64,000 bases of DNA from Deltaproteobacteria bacterium (lineage in GTDB: Bacteria > Myxococcota_A > Polyangia > GCA-2747355 > JADLHG01): positions 146,169 through 210,168 of the forward strand of contig JADLHG010000083.1 in assembly GCA_020848905.1 (NCBI GenBank). The letters are read 5' to 3'. A program made the position numbers and the translations under genes. Of the stretch, positions 25,458-32,877 are shown piece after piece. The notes beneath the pieces are model-generated. The model ran no database searches, was not told the DNA's origin, and worked only from the letters and a program-made list of their open reading frames with translations. The number at the start of each line of letters is the position of its first letter. Position 1 is the first letter of the stretch.

Positions 25458-26117
25458 TTAAGCGCCAGCCCTTGTGGCCGAGGGCCGAAGCCCCTCCCAG
25501 CGCGCGGCGGCCGCCTGCGTCACCGGGTCTTCCCCGCGCAGGTAGCGCTCGAGGTGAGGCAGCGAGTCCACGCCCCAGAAGAGCTCTGCCTCTACGAGCA
25601 TGGTCGGGACGCCGAAGGTACCGGCGGCGAGGGCCTCGTCCGTGGAGGTGCGCAGCCGGGCCTTCACCTCGGGCTGGCTCGCGGCGGCAACGAGCCCCGC
25701 GCCGTCGAGCCCCGCCGCGGTGGCGATGCGGGCCACGACCTCCGGCTCCTCGACGCGCAGGCCCTCTACCCAGGTGGCGCGAAAGAGCGCGTGGACGAGC
25801 TCCCAGCGCGCGTCGGGCTCCGCTACGGCGGTCGTGGCGCGCAGCGCGAGCAGCGGGTTGAACGGGTGGCTCGCGGGCAGGTCGATGGGCTGTCCGAGCG
25901 CGTGGGCCAGGCGCAGCACGTCCTTGAAGATGTAGGCCCGCTTGCGTGGGATCTCAGCCGGCCCGCGCGTGCCGTTTGCGCCGAGGAGCGCCGCGAAGAG
26001 CACCGGCACCGGCTCCACTGCGCACCCGTGCCGCGCGCCGAGCGCCCGGATCTGCGTCGAGGCGAGGTACGCGTAGGGCGAGAGGTAGTCGAAGCAGAAG
26101 CGGATCGGCCGGGCCAT
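25458..26117 (-). CDS. DsbA-fold 2-hydroxychromene-2-carboxylate isomerase family protein
   Basis: The 219-residue protein carries the family start FDYLSPYAYLAS, with the Ser of the SPY motif (residue 13) where the kappa-class glutathione transferase/HCCA isomerase catalytic Ser lies. It also carries the cis-Pro loop GTFGVPTMLV and the phrase LFWGVDSLPHLERYL near the end. The middle helical insert (residues 60-150) is also typical. In aromatic degradation pathways these enzymes isomerise 2-hydroxychromene-2-carboxylate using glutathione. No naphthalene-type genes are nearby, so the true substrate is unknown. It starts 136 bases after the SRPBCC gene on the same strand, with a strong hairpin between them. 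Confidence 0.85.
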   Translation of the reverse strand: MARPIRFCFDYLSPYAYLASTQIRALGARHGCAVEPVPVLFAALLGANGTRGPAEIPRKRAYIFKDVLRLAHALGQPIDLPASHPFNPLLALRATTAVAEPDARWELVHALFRATWVEGLRVEEPEVVARIATAAGLDGAGLVAAASQPEVKARLRTSTDEALAAGTFGVPTMLVEAELFWGVDSLPHLERYLRGEDPVTQAAAARWEGLRPSATRAGA

Positions 26118-26212
26118 GGGCTCAGGATACGCCGGAAGGCCGGCCCTCAGCCACAGGCCGAGCCTCTCGAGGAGAACGGGCCTCGCCGGCCGCGCGCTGC
26201 CGCCGACCCTTT

Positions 26213-26253
26213 GGAGGCTGGCCAGAATTACCTGTTAGTTCTGGCCAGCCTCC
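26213..26253 (-). terminator. Perfect 15-bp hairpin after the SRPBCC gene
   Basis: The arms GGAGGCTGGCCAGAA (26213-26227) and TTCTGGCCAGCCTCC (26239-26253) are exact complements around an 11-base loop. The hairpin starts immediately after the TAA of the SRPBCC gene. On that strand no run of U follows it (CCAAAGGGTCGG), so it is not a textbook intrinsic terminator. It may protect the 3' end of the mRNA or block readthrough into the downstream isomerase gene. Confidence 0.6.
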
Positions 26254-26700
26254 TTACTCCGTGATCTCCGCCTCGACGAGCTGCGTGAGCAGCGTCAGGG
26301 ACTCTTGCCACCCGAGGTAGCAGGCCTCGACGGGGATCGCGCTGGGGATGCCCTCCTGCACGATGGTCAGCTCCGTGCCGACGGACACTTTCTTCAGGGA
26401 GATCGTGACCAGCATCTGACCGGGCAGGCTCGGCTCGTCGAACCTGTCGGTATGACGAATGCGCTCGTTAGGCACGAGCTCGAGGTACTCGCCGCCGAAC
26501 GAATGCGTGGTCCCCGTCGTGAAGTTCGTGAAGGACATCTTGAAGGTCCCGCCGACCTCGGCCTTGAGGTGGTGCACCTTGCCCGTGAAGCCGTGCGGTG
26601 GCATCCACTTCGCCAGAGCCTCGGCATCGAGGAAGGCGCGGTAGACCCTCTGGGCCGGCGCACGAAGTACCCGGTGAAGTCTAACGGCGTTCTCAGCCAT
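26254..26700 (-). CDS. SRPBCC/AHSA1-like protein
   Basis: This is a 148-residue START-like (SRPBCC) domain of the AHSA1 (activator of Hsp90 ATPase homologue 1-like) group. The pattern is RVYRAFLDAEALAKWMPP at the start, EVGGTFKMSF and GEYLELVPNERIRHTD in the middle, and GWQESLTLLTQLVE at the end. These proteins form a hydrophobic cavity for small ligands; many act in stress or detoxification with ArsR-type regulators, but no such regulator is seen here. About 270 bases of sequence without a convincing gene lie upstream. A short minus-strand frame at 26693-26923 starts like some SRPBCC proteins (KKPEYVH) but then loses the pattern. It may be a remnant. Confidence 0.85.
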   Translation of the reverse strand: MAENAVRLHRVLRAPAQRVYRAFLDAEALAKWMPPHGFTGKVHHLKAEVGGTFKMSFTNFTTGTTHSFGGEYLELVPNERIRHTDRFDEPSLPGQMLVTISLKKVSVGTELTIVQEGIPSAIPVEACYLGWQESLTLLTQLVEAEITE

Positions 26701-26972
26701 GGCGGTCGTCTCCTTGCCGGTCGGGTCGCGGGGACTGCGTGAGGCGGCTCACCGCCCGCCCTAAGGATGGCGCCAAATGCGGGGGCGACAACCGCGGATC
26801 TTCGGTCGGCAGCGGCCCTCGCCGATCGCGCGTCCATGTCGAGAAGCCCTTCGAACCGGTCGATCCAAGAATCACGAGCGCCTTGGTTCGCTCGGTGTGG
26901 ACGTACTCGGGCTTCTTGGCCATGCTCGAGTCCAGTCGCGCGCCGCCCTCCGGGCGAAAGGAAGAAGACCGA

Positions 26973-27617
26973 ATGCCCGGTGCCTCACCGACCTCCTTCG
27001 AGGAGCGTCTCCTCGGTTTCGACGTGCGAGTGCCCTCGACCGAGTGGTCCCCGGAGCGGCGGAGCGCCTACCTGCTCCGCGACGTGTCGCAGCCGTACTC
27101 GGTTGACCCGGTCGTGTGGCCCTCCCTCTTCGACGGAATCCCCGGCTCACGGCCCTCGTGGGTGGGGCCCTTCCAAGACCTCTGGGAGGACCTCGCCGTG
27201 CTCCGCGCGTCTCTCTCCGAGCTCGCTGGGTCGTCGTCGGCAGAGCTCGTTGCGGCCACCGTGCACGCGCGCCGGAGCCTCGGTCTCGGCGACTTCCTCG
27301 AGGCGCACCGAGGGTACGACCCGCGAACGGCCGAACGCGTGCCCTTGCCCCTGACGAGCCCCGCCGTGCGGGACGAGCGCTGGCCGCTCCTGGGCTACGA
27401 CGTGGGGGACACCTGGGGCCTGAGTGGGCTCACGAACTGTGCCTACGACGCGCGTGACCCCGAGGACCTCCGATCGGCATGGGCGGCCCGTCTCAACGAC
27501 CGGCACCTGTTTGCCAGCGCGGCGGACGCGGAGGCCTACAGCGCGGTGACGAACTCCCGCGTCCCAGAGCACGCGCCGTTCTACGTCTTCGGGTTGTGGT
27601 CGGTTCGAGTCCGGTGA
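26973..27617 (+). CDS. Protein of unknown function
   Basis: The frame is open from 26739, but I chose ATG 26973 because GGAAG precedes it and the earlier part looks like shadow sequence. The 214-residue product has no signal peptide, membrane segment or Cys-rich region. It is acidic and Trp/Leu-rich, with phrases such as WPLLGYDVGDTWGLSGLTNCAY and DLWEDLAVLRASLSELA. I do not recognise the family. Immunity-like or stress-linked roles are possible but not supported by context. The convergent methyltransferase gene begins at 27647. Confidence 0.5.
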   Translation: MPGASPTSFEERLLGFDVRVPSTEWSPERRSAYLLRDVSQPYSVDPVVWPSLFDGIPGSRPSWVGPFQDLWEDLAVLRASLSELAGSSSAELVAATVHARRSLGLGDFLEAHRGYDPRTAERVPLPLTSPAVRDERWPLLGYDVGDTWGLSGLTNCAYDARDPEDLRSAWAARLNDRHLFASAADAEAYSAVTNSRVPEHAPFYVFGLWSVRVR

Positions 27618-27646
27618 AGGCGGCGCGCCCGCTCGACGGTGGCGCG

Positions 27647-28306
27647 TCAGGCCGGATGGACGACCCGCCGTCGGGCCACGAGCACCCAGGCCCTGGCGTC
27701 GCGATGACGGTCCTGATCGAACGAGGTCGAGCTGAGCTCGAGGATCTCGAAGTGCGGCTCCACGACGGCGACGACCTCGGCGGCGCTGCGCCGGGGCGGG
27801 CCCACCTCGCGCGGTGGACCGTCGGTCGATCCGATGAGGCTGTGCCACACTCCGCCGGGCGCGAGCAACTCCCCGACCCGCGCGGCGAAGCGCGAGCGCT
27901 CTTCGACCCCGTCGAAGGAGTGAAAGCAACCCCGGTCGTAGACGGCGTCGAAGGGCGCGCCGGGGACCTCGTCGACCAGAAAATCGCCGACGAGGAGCCG
28001 GCAAGCGACCCCGGCCGTGGCGACCTTGGCCTCGGCCCTCGCGATCGCGGCCGGCGAGAGGTCGAGCCCCGTCACCTCGAAGCCCTGTTGGGCCAGCCAG
28101 ATCGCGTTCGTGCCGGTCCCGCACCCGACGTCGAGCGCCTTGCCGGGCCCGACGCCATGCTCCTCGAGGACGCGGCGCAGATGCAGGTCCGGGATGCCGC
28201 TGTCCCATGGCAGATCGCCCTCGACATAGCGTTGCTCCCAGCTCGCGCGGTCCCGTGGACGTCGTCCTTGTGCGTTCACCTGTCGAGCCTCCTCTCCCCC
28301 AGACAT
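27647..28306 (-). CDS. SAM-dependent methyltransferase (thiopurine/tellurite-type)
   Basis: I chose ATG 28306, giving 219 residues; a frame start at 28378 adds an unlikely basic leader. The motif I loop is LDVGCGTGTNAIW (residues 58-70), followed by an acidic motif in VTGLDLSPAAI. Another typical segment is FDAVYDRGCFHSF, which occurs in the TehB/thiopurine methyltransferase-like class that methylates small molecules. The beginning SWEQRYVEGDLPWDSGIPD also matches that class. The product is soluble. The neighbouring DUF1697 gene diverges from it, with 117 bases between their starts. Confidence 0.85.
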   Translation of the reverse strand: MSGGEEARQVNAQGRRPRDRASWEQRYVEGDLPWDSGIPDLHLRRVLEEHGVGPGKALDVGCGTGTNAIWLAQQGFEVTGLDLSPAAIARAEAKVATAGVACRLLVGDFLVDEVPGAPFDAVYDRGCFHSFDGVEERSRFAARVGELLAPGGVWHSLIGSTDGPPREVGPPRRSAAEVVAVVEPHFEILELSSTSFDQDRHRDARAWVLVARRRVVHPA

Positions 28307-28423
28307 GACAGCGTCCCATCTCCGTGCCGGAAACGGCGAATGCAGACATACTCTACTGGTGTATGCCTCCGTGGCCACCCCAAGCTTCGAGCGGGCGGCC
28401 GACGCCGACGGGAGGGTGCCTGA

Positions 28424-28996
28424 ATGACGGGTTCGACACCTGGGGTCGTTAGACGCTCCGCGCCGAAGACGGGCAGCACCTCAGCGCATCGCTACGCGGC
28501 CTTCCTGCGGGGCGTCAGCCCGATGAACTGCAAGATGGCGGCGCTCAAGAGCTGCCTCGAAGGAGCGGGCTTCGAGGACGTGAAGACCGTGCTCTCGAGC
28601 GGTAACGTCGTGTTCAGCGGGCGCGCGATGCCCGAGGCAGCCCTGGTGGCGGGAATCGAAGCGGCTATCCAGCAGGGCCTCGATCGCTCCTTCCCGGTCA
28701 TCGTGCGCCCGGTCGAGGCGCTCCGGGCGCTCCTGGCCAGCGATCCCTACCGCCCGTTCCGCCTGGCGCCGGGCTCGAAGCGGGTGGTGACCTTCTTGAA
28801 GGAAGCTCCGGGAGCGATCCCCGCGCTTCCGCTCGAGGTCGACGGCGCGCGCATCCTCTGCGTGAGGGGTCGCGAGGCCTTCACCTCGTACGTCCGGAGC
28901 CCGCGGGGACCCGTCTTCATGACGCTGATCGAGAAGACCTTTGGCAAGAACGTCACCACGCGCACCTGGGAGACCCTGGAGAAGGTGGCGCGCTGA
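28424..28996 (+). CDS. DUF1697 protein
   Basis: The 190-residue product contains the DUF1697 pattern from about residue 22: HRYAAFLRGVSPMNCKMAAL, DVKTVLSSGNVVFSG, and the C-terminal FGKNVTTRTWETLEKVA. This family is widespread in bacteria, single-domain and of unknown function. An N-terminal 20-residue extension with Ser/Lys has no counterpart in the family that I recall, so a start closer to the conserved region is possible, though no better ATG was found. The next gene begins 24 bases after this stop, so the two are likely cotranscribed. Confidence 0.85.
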   Translation: MTGSTPGVVRRSAPKTGSTSAHRYAAFLRGVSPMNCKMAALKSCLEGAGFEDVKTVLSSGNVVFSGRAMPEAALVAGIEAAIQQGLDRSFPVIVRPVEALRALLASDPYRPFRLAPGSKRVVTFLKEAPGAIPALPLEVDGARILCVRGREAFTSYVRSPRGPVFMTLIEKTFGKNVTTRTWETLEKVAR

Positions 28997-29020
28997 AGGC
29001 GCGGCGGCACAGGACCGACG

Positions 29021-29773
29021 ATGAGAACCAAGCGCGGCATCGAAGCTCCAAGAGTGACGGCGATTCTCGCCGAGCTCGAGGCCCTGGGCAGCGAGCAGAG
29101 CCGAGCCGGGATGGCCCGCTACGGGATCAACATTGCGCGCGCGTTCGGCGTCTCGGTCTACGAGCTGCGCAAGGTCGCCAAGCGCCTCGGTCGGGACCAC
29201 GGCCTGGCGCTCGCCCTCTGGGCGACGGGAAACCATGAGGCGCGACTTCTGGCCTGCTTCGTGGACGACCCGACCGAGGTGACCCCGGCGCAGATGGAGG
29301 CCTGGGCCCGCGACTTCGACTCCTGGGACCTCTGCGACCAGGCGACGACGAGCCTCTTCGATCTGACCCCGCACGCTTGGCCGAAGGCCGCCGAGTGGGC
29401 GAGGCGCGACGAGGAATGGGTCAAGCGCGCGGGGTTCGCCCTCATGGCGGGGCTCGCCGTGCACGACAAGACGGCCACCGACCGGGCCTTCTTGAAGCTC
29501 CTGCCCCTCGTCGAGCGCGCCGCTCCGGATGACCGAAACTTCGTCAAGAAAGCCGTCAGTTGGGCCCTCCGCAACGTCGGCAAGCGCAACCCGGCGCTCA
29601 ACGCCGCCGCCATCGCCTGCGCCGAGCGCATCCTCGCCGCGGCGAACATGCGCGCCGGCGGCCCGCGTGGCGGCGACACAGCCACGCGCGGGGCTCGCTG
29701 GGCGGCCACCGATGCCCTCCGCGAGCTCACCTCCGAGAAGGCCCGAGCGCGCCTCGCGAACCGCGCCCGCTGA
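29021..29773 (+). CDS. DNA alkylation repair protein, AlkD-like
   Basis: This 250-residue all-helical protein shows the HEAT-like pattern of the AlkC/AlkD DNA glycosylase family: ALWATGNHEARLLACFVDDP, WARDFDSWDLCDQA and AAPDDRNFVKKAVSWALRNVGKRNP. The segment FVKKAVSWALR-x2-GKRN is a family signature. AlkD excises alkylated bases such as 3- and 7-alkylpurines without base flipping. It sits 24 bases behind the DUF1697 gene. I did not verify the catalytic Asp, but D103 or D106 in DFDSWDLCD is the candidate by position. Confidence 0.85.
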   Translation: MRTKRGIEAPRVTAILAELEALGSEQSRAGMARYGINIARAFGVSVYELRKVAKRLGRDHGLALALWATGNHEARLLACFVDDPTEVTPAQMEAWARDFDSWDLCDQATTSLFDLTPHAWPKAAEWARRDEEWVKRAGFALMAGLAVHDKTATDRAFLKLLPLVERAAPDDRNFVKKAVSWALRNVGKRNPALNAAAIACAERILAAANMRAGGPRGGDTATRGARWAATDALRELTSEKARARLANRAR

Positions 29774-29854
29774 GATTTCGGAGGCGCCGCAGTCGCATCC
29801 TCCGCCTTCTTCGGTCCCGGTCTCCGCCATCGAGGGGCGGGACCTCCCGATCGG

Positions 29855-30373
29855 CTAGCCCATCCCCGTGATGTCGACGAGGACGCACCGGCTGTCGCCG
29901 ACGACCCAGGCGTCGTGACCCGCAAGCATCACGAAGCAATCCCCGGGGCCGAACTCCATCTCCTTGCCGTCGTTCATGCGGACGATCAATCGCCCTTCGA
30001 GGACGAAGCCGGTGTGGTTCACCTGGCAGCTCTCGGTCTTCACGTTGGGCTTCACGTGTGACGACCAGCGCCAGCCCGGCTCGAAGGTCCCACGCCCCAT
30101 CGACACGCCACCCATCCTGACCACCTCCATCTTGCCCTTGCCGCCACCGAAGGGCCGGACATCGTCCGGTGTCGCGAAGGACCGCTTCTCGAGCTCCTGA
30201 TCGCGAATGAGGGCCTTGATCCGCGTGACGAGCTCGGGAGTGACCTCCCTGACGTCGTGCTCCTTGGCGTGGTCGCCGGCGCGCTGGAGAACCTCGGCCT
30301 CGGTCTCGCCGTAGACGACGTGCTTGCATCCGGTCGACGGATCGACCTGCGCACACTCGAGTAGCTTTCCCAT
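29855..30373 (-). CDS. DUF1059-cupin fusion protein
   Basis: The start ATG 30373 has GGAGG 8 bases upstream. Residues 4-57 form a DUF1059 domain (CAQVDPSTGCKHVVYGETEAE, then EVTPELVTRIKALIRD). Residues 60-172 form a single cupin barrel (GTFEPGWRWSSHVKPN..., GRLIVRMNDGKEMEFGPGD). The metal-ligand pattern of the cupin is weak: H106 and H120 are present but the usual GxxxxHxH is not exact. Both halves are usually separate short proteins, so the fusion itself is noteworthy. Its start overlaps, in another frame, the run-on end of the decayed kinase at 30440-31622. Confidence 0.8.
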   Translation of the reverse strand: MGKLLECAQVDPSTGCKHVVYGETEAEVLQRAGDHAKEHDVREVTPELVTRIKALIRDQELEKRSFATPDDVRPFGGGKGKMEVVRMGGVSMGRGTFEPGWRWSSHVKPNVKTESCQVNHTGFVLEGRLIVRMNDGKEMEFGPGDCFVMLAGHDAWVVGDSRCVLVDITGMG

Positions 30374-30439
30374 GACGTCCCTCCTTTTGGAGGAAGGAGT
30401 CTCGGCGAGGAGTCTTGAGGAAATGTAAAGGTCGGAGAG

Positions 30440-31622
30440 GGCGGCGTGCGCACGTCCCTCTCAGGCACGCTCGGCCCCTCGATGCAGACCTCGAGGCCGC
30501 CTTCGCTGGCGCGGCCGAGGCGTAGCTCGAAGCCGTGGAGCGAGGCGACGCGGCTGGCGATGGCGAGCCCCAGCCCCTGCCCGTCGCGCCCACGCGTGAC
30601 GGCCTCGTTGCCTCGAATGCCGCGCGCGGTGATGCGAGCGAGCTCTTCGTCCGACATTCCGGGACCATCGTCGAGTGTACGCACTCGAAAGCGTCGAGGG
30701 TCCGCAACCTCGAGGAGGACAGCGACGTGCCCGCCCCTTCGGTTGTGGCGCACGGCGTTGAGAACGATGTTACTCACGGCCTGCTCCAGCATGGTCACGT
30801 CCGCCTCGGCGAAGAGGCGCTCCGGTGGGAGCGCACGCTCGATCGCGACGCCCTCCTGCTCCGCCACGATACGGTGCCGCTCAACGACGCGGTCGACCAG
30901 GTCGCACAGGTCGACCTGCCGCAGAAGCACCTCCGGCGCGCCCGCGTCGAGTCGAGCCGCCATCGCCAGGTTGCCGAGGAGCGCCCGGATGCAGTGGGCC
31001 TCGCGCACCGCTCCTTCGACGTCCTGCCGGGATGCAGGGCTGTCGCTGGTGAGCGCATCGGCGAGCGCTGCGACATGCCCGTGCAACACGGCCAGCGGGA
31101 TGGCGAGGTCGTGGGTCGTGTTATCGAGGAACTCGCGCAGGGCGCGTAGGCTGCGCGCTCGCGTCTCCAGCTCGAGGTGGAGTGCACGCCGCGAGGCGTC
31201 GAGGCTGCGCGCGAGCTCGCCCAGCTCGTCGCGGGAGCCGAGCAGCGCCGGGGGCAGGGGCTGCGCTGGGGGCGATGCGCGAACCTCTCGCGTGAGCGCT
31301 CGGATCCGACGGACGAGGGGTCCGGCCGCGACGAGCATGGCCAGCAGCACGAAGAGCCGCGGGAGGACGAGGACGCCGGGCGGCCCGAGCAGCCGGCTGC
31401 TCGCTCCCGGAGGCTCCTTGGCGCGTACGAGCACCGAGGAGCACGGGCCTCCCTTCCAGGGCACGCCGCTCGCCCGCCCTCGAGCACGTGAGAGGTCACG
31501 ACGGCGACGTAGAGCTTGACCGCGACCTGGTCGAGGAGCCGGTGTCGCACCGCCACCAAAGCGACGGCGAGCGGCACGGCCATCAGCGCGGTCGCGACGA
31601 CGAGCCGTCTGCGGAGGGTCAC
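30440..31622 (-). pseudogene. Sensor histidine kinase, frameshifted
   Basis: A GTG at 31622 begins a kinase N-terminus (LRRRLVVATALMAVPLAVAL, first membrane helix), which stays in register to around 31470. The rest of the protein is in the next frame: second helix (LFVLLAMLVAAGPLVRRI), HAMP region, H-box THDLAIPL, N-box NIVLNAVRHN, DDGPGMSDEE and GLGLAIASRV. A single-base frameshift between about 31455 and 31485, in a GGGCGGGCG run, explains this. The catalytic frame has no stop at the usual place: it reads on past GGLEVCIEGP into the DUF1059-cupin gene and ends at 30052. The gene overlaps the response regulator remnant by GTGA. Sequencing error cannot be excluded for the frameshift, but the neighbour is also broken. 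Confidence 0.75.
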
Positions 31623-32155
31623 CGAGGTGGCTCGTGCCTCGTGGGGCTCGCCACGCGATAGCCGATGCCCCAGACGGTCTCGATCCAGCGCGGGTCGCCG
31701 AGCTTTCGGTGAAGGTTCGACACATGGACGTCGAGCGCCCGACTGCTGGCGTCCGGGTCATGGCCGAGGGCGTGTTCGACGAGCCACTCGCGCGTCACCG
31801 GCTCTCCGTAGCGGCGGACCAGCGCCTCGAGGATTGCCAGCTCGACGCGCGTCAAGGCGACGCCCGGCGCGTCACCGACCCTGGCCAGGCACTTCCCGGC
31901 ATCGAGGCGGAGACTCCCGAAGGAAAGCTCCGTCGCCTGCAGCAGCAGCGGCCGGCGCAGGCGTGCTCGAACGCGCAGGAGCAGCTCCCGCGGCCAGAAA
32001 GGCTTGGTCAAGTAGTCGTCATCCTCCAGAGGGCGACCCTCGGTCCACCACGTCGTGTCGAAGCCGTCACCGCGCAGTTACGCCACGATCTGCGCGCCCA
32101 GCGCACGGTCGTCTTCGATGAGGGGAATGCTCGACACGACGAGAAGCCTTACCAT
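31619..32155 (-). pseudogene. OmpR/PhoB-type response regulator, receiver domain gutted
   Basis: From ATG 32155 the translation is a receiver start (RLLVV..., LIEDDRALGAQIV). It hits TAA at 32078-32080, a place where CAA (Gln) would fit. In the same frame the text continues LRGDGFDTTWW and, within about ten residues, DDYLTKPFWPRELLLRV, which normally lies some 50 residues later. The block with the phosphoacceptor Asp is therefore missing. The C-terminal winged-helix DNA-binding domain is intact (ALTRVELAILEALV, SNLHRKLGDPRWIETVWGIGYRV) and remains open from 32011. It is coupled to the kinase pseudogene by GTGA overlap. A free DNA-binding fragment could still be made from an internal start, but loss of function is more likely. 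Confidence 0.75.
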
Positions 32156-32199
32156 CTCCACGCGACCCGATGAAGCTCGCAGGGCCTCGCAGTAGATGG

Positions 32200-32222
32200 A
32201 AGATCAGCCCCGGTGCGGGGAG
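32200..32222. repeat. Single copy of the CCCCGGTGCGGGG repeat
   Basis: The sequence GGAAGATCAGCCCCGGTGCGGGG (read in two parts, left tail then hairpin) matches the 31-base unit of the 23.6-kb array at most positions, including ATCA before the hairpin. It overlaps the last codons of the DUF4395 gene and supplies its TGA stop. It also lies 45 bases upstream of the decayed regulator start. Confidence 0.75.
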
Positions 32223-32701
32223 CGCGCGCGCGGCGGGCCGAAGATCGACCGGTAGATCATCGATGGGATGCAGATGTCGGTCGTGCTCACGAGCACGGCC
32301 GTGGCCGTCAGCGCGCCGCCGAGTGCGTAACCCAGGACCGCGTGCCCCGCATGGAAGGCCCACGCGGTCACGAGCAGTCCCACGGCGCCCAGGCCACAGG
32401 CGAACCGAGCCGGCGCTCCGCGCCTGGGCAGCGGCTCCGTACCGGTCAGGCGGCGGATGCCGTGGTTGTAGATCAGATCGAACGGGTGCACGGGGAGCGC
32501 CGCCGCCAGCGCGGCGATGGGCGCGAGCACGAGGAGGATGACCGGCGACGCGGCGATGGTTCCCGCGGCTCCCAGCAGGGCGCAGAGGCCGAAGGCGAGG
32601 CGTAGCCAGCCGGCCACCGGGGCGAGGCGCTGCTCCTCCACGGCATCGAAGCCCTGGATGTCCAGCCGCCGGAGCGTGCCCGGGCTCACCGTGGTTCGCA
32701 T
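32204..32701 (-). CDS. DUF4395-like membrane protein ending in a repeat
   Basis: ATG 32701 gives 165 residues; the frame is open to 32944, but the extra segment is Arg/Pro shadow. Four membrane helices are evident: LRLAFGLCALLGAAGTIAAS, VILLVLAPIAALAAALP, ACGLGAVGLLVTAWAFHA and VLGYALGGALTATAVLVST. The family phrase DLIYNHGIRRLTGTEPLPRRGAP lies between helices two and three, and CIPSMIYRSIFGP near the end. DUF4395 proteins are small integral membrane proteins of unknown role, often near thioredoxin-like or sulfur genes; none is seen here. The final residues SPHRG and the TGA stop fall within the repeat copy at 32200-32222. Confidence 0.75.
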   Translation of the reverse strand: MRTTVSPGTLRRLDIQGFDAVEEQRLAPVAGWLRLAFGLCALLGAAGTIAASPVILLVLAPIAALAAALPVHPFDLIYNHGIRRLTGTEPLPRRGAPARFACGLGAVGLLVTAWAFHAGHAVLGYALGGALTATAVLVSTTDICIPSMIYRSIFGPPRARSPHRG

Positions 32702-32877
32702 GACGGACGCATTCTCCAAAGTGGGCGAGCGATTCGTGGGCCGCCTCCTCGCCGTGGCAGTACCTCTTCTGCGCACTCCAGGTATTCGGCCAGATTCGCC
32801 GACCGTCAACTCTGCCTGTCGTACGAGCGCCGGGCGCCGAAGCGGAGCAAGCCCGGTGGCGCCGTGAGCTCCTGAGC

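Noticed and set aside
26693..26923. Short minus-strand frame starting AKKPEYVH like an SRPBCC protein
   Set aside because: Only the first eight or nine residues resemble the family; the rest is unlike it in all three frames. It may be a remnant but cannot be supported as a gene.
27920..27940. GCAACCCCGGTCG resembling the repeat tail and core
   Set aside because: It lies within the conserved methyltransferase coding sequence and has no right arm, so chance similarity is enough.
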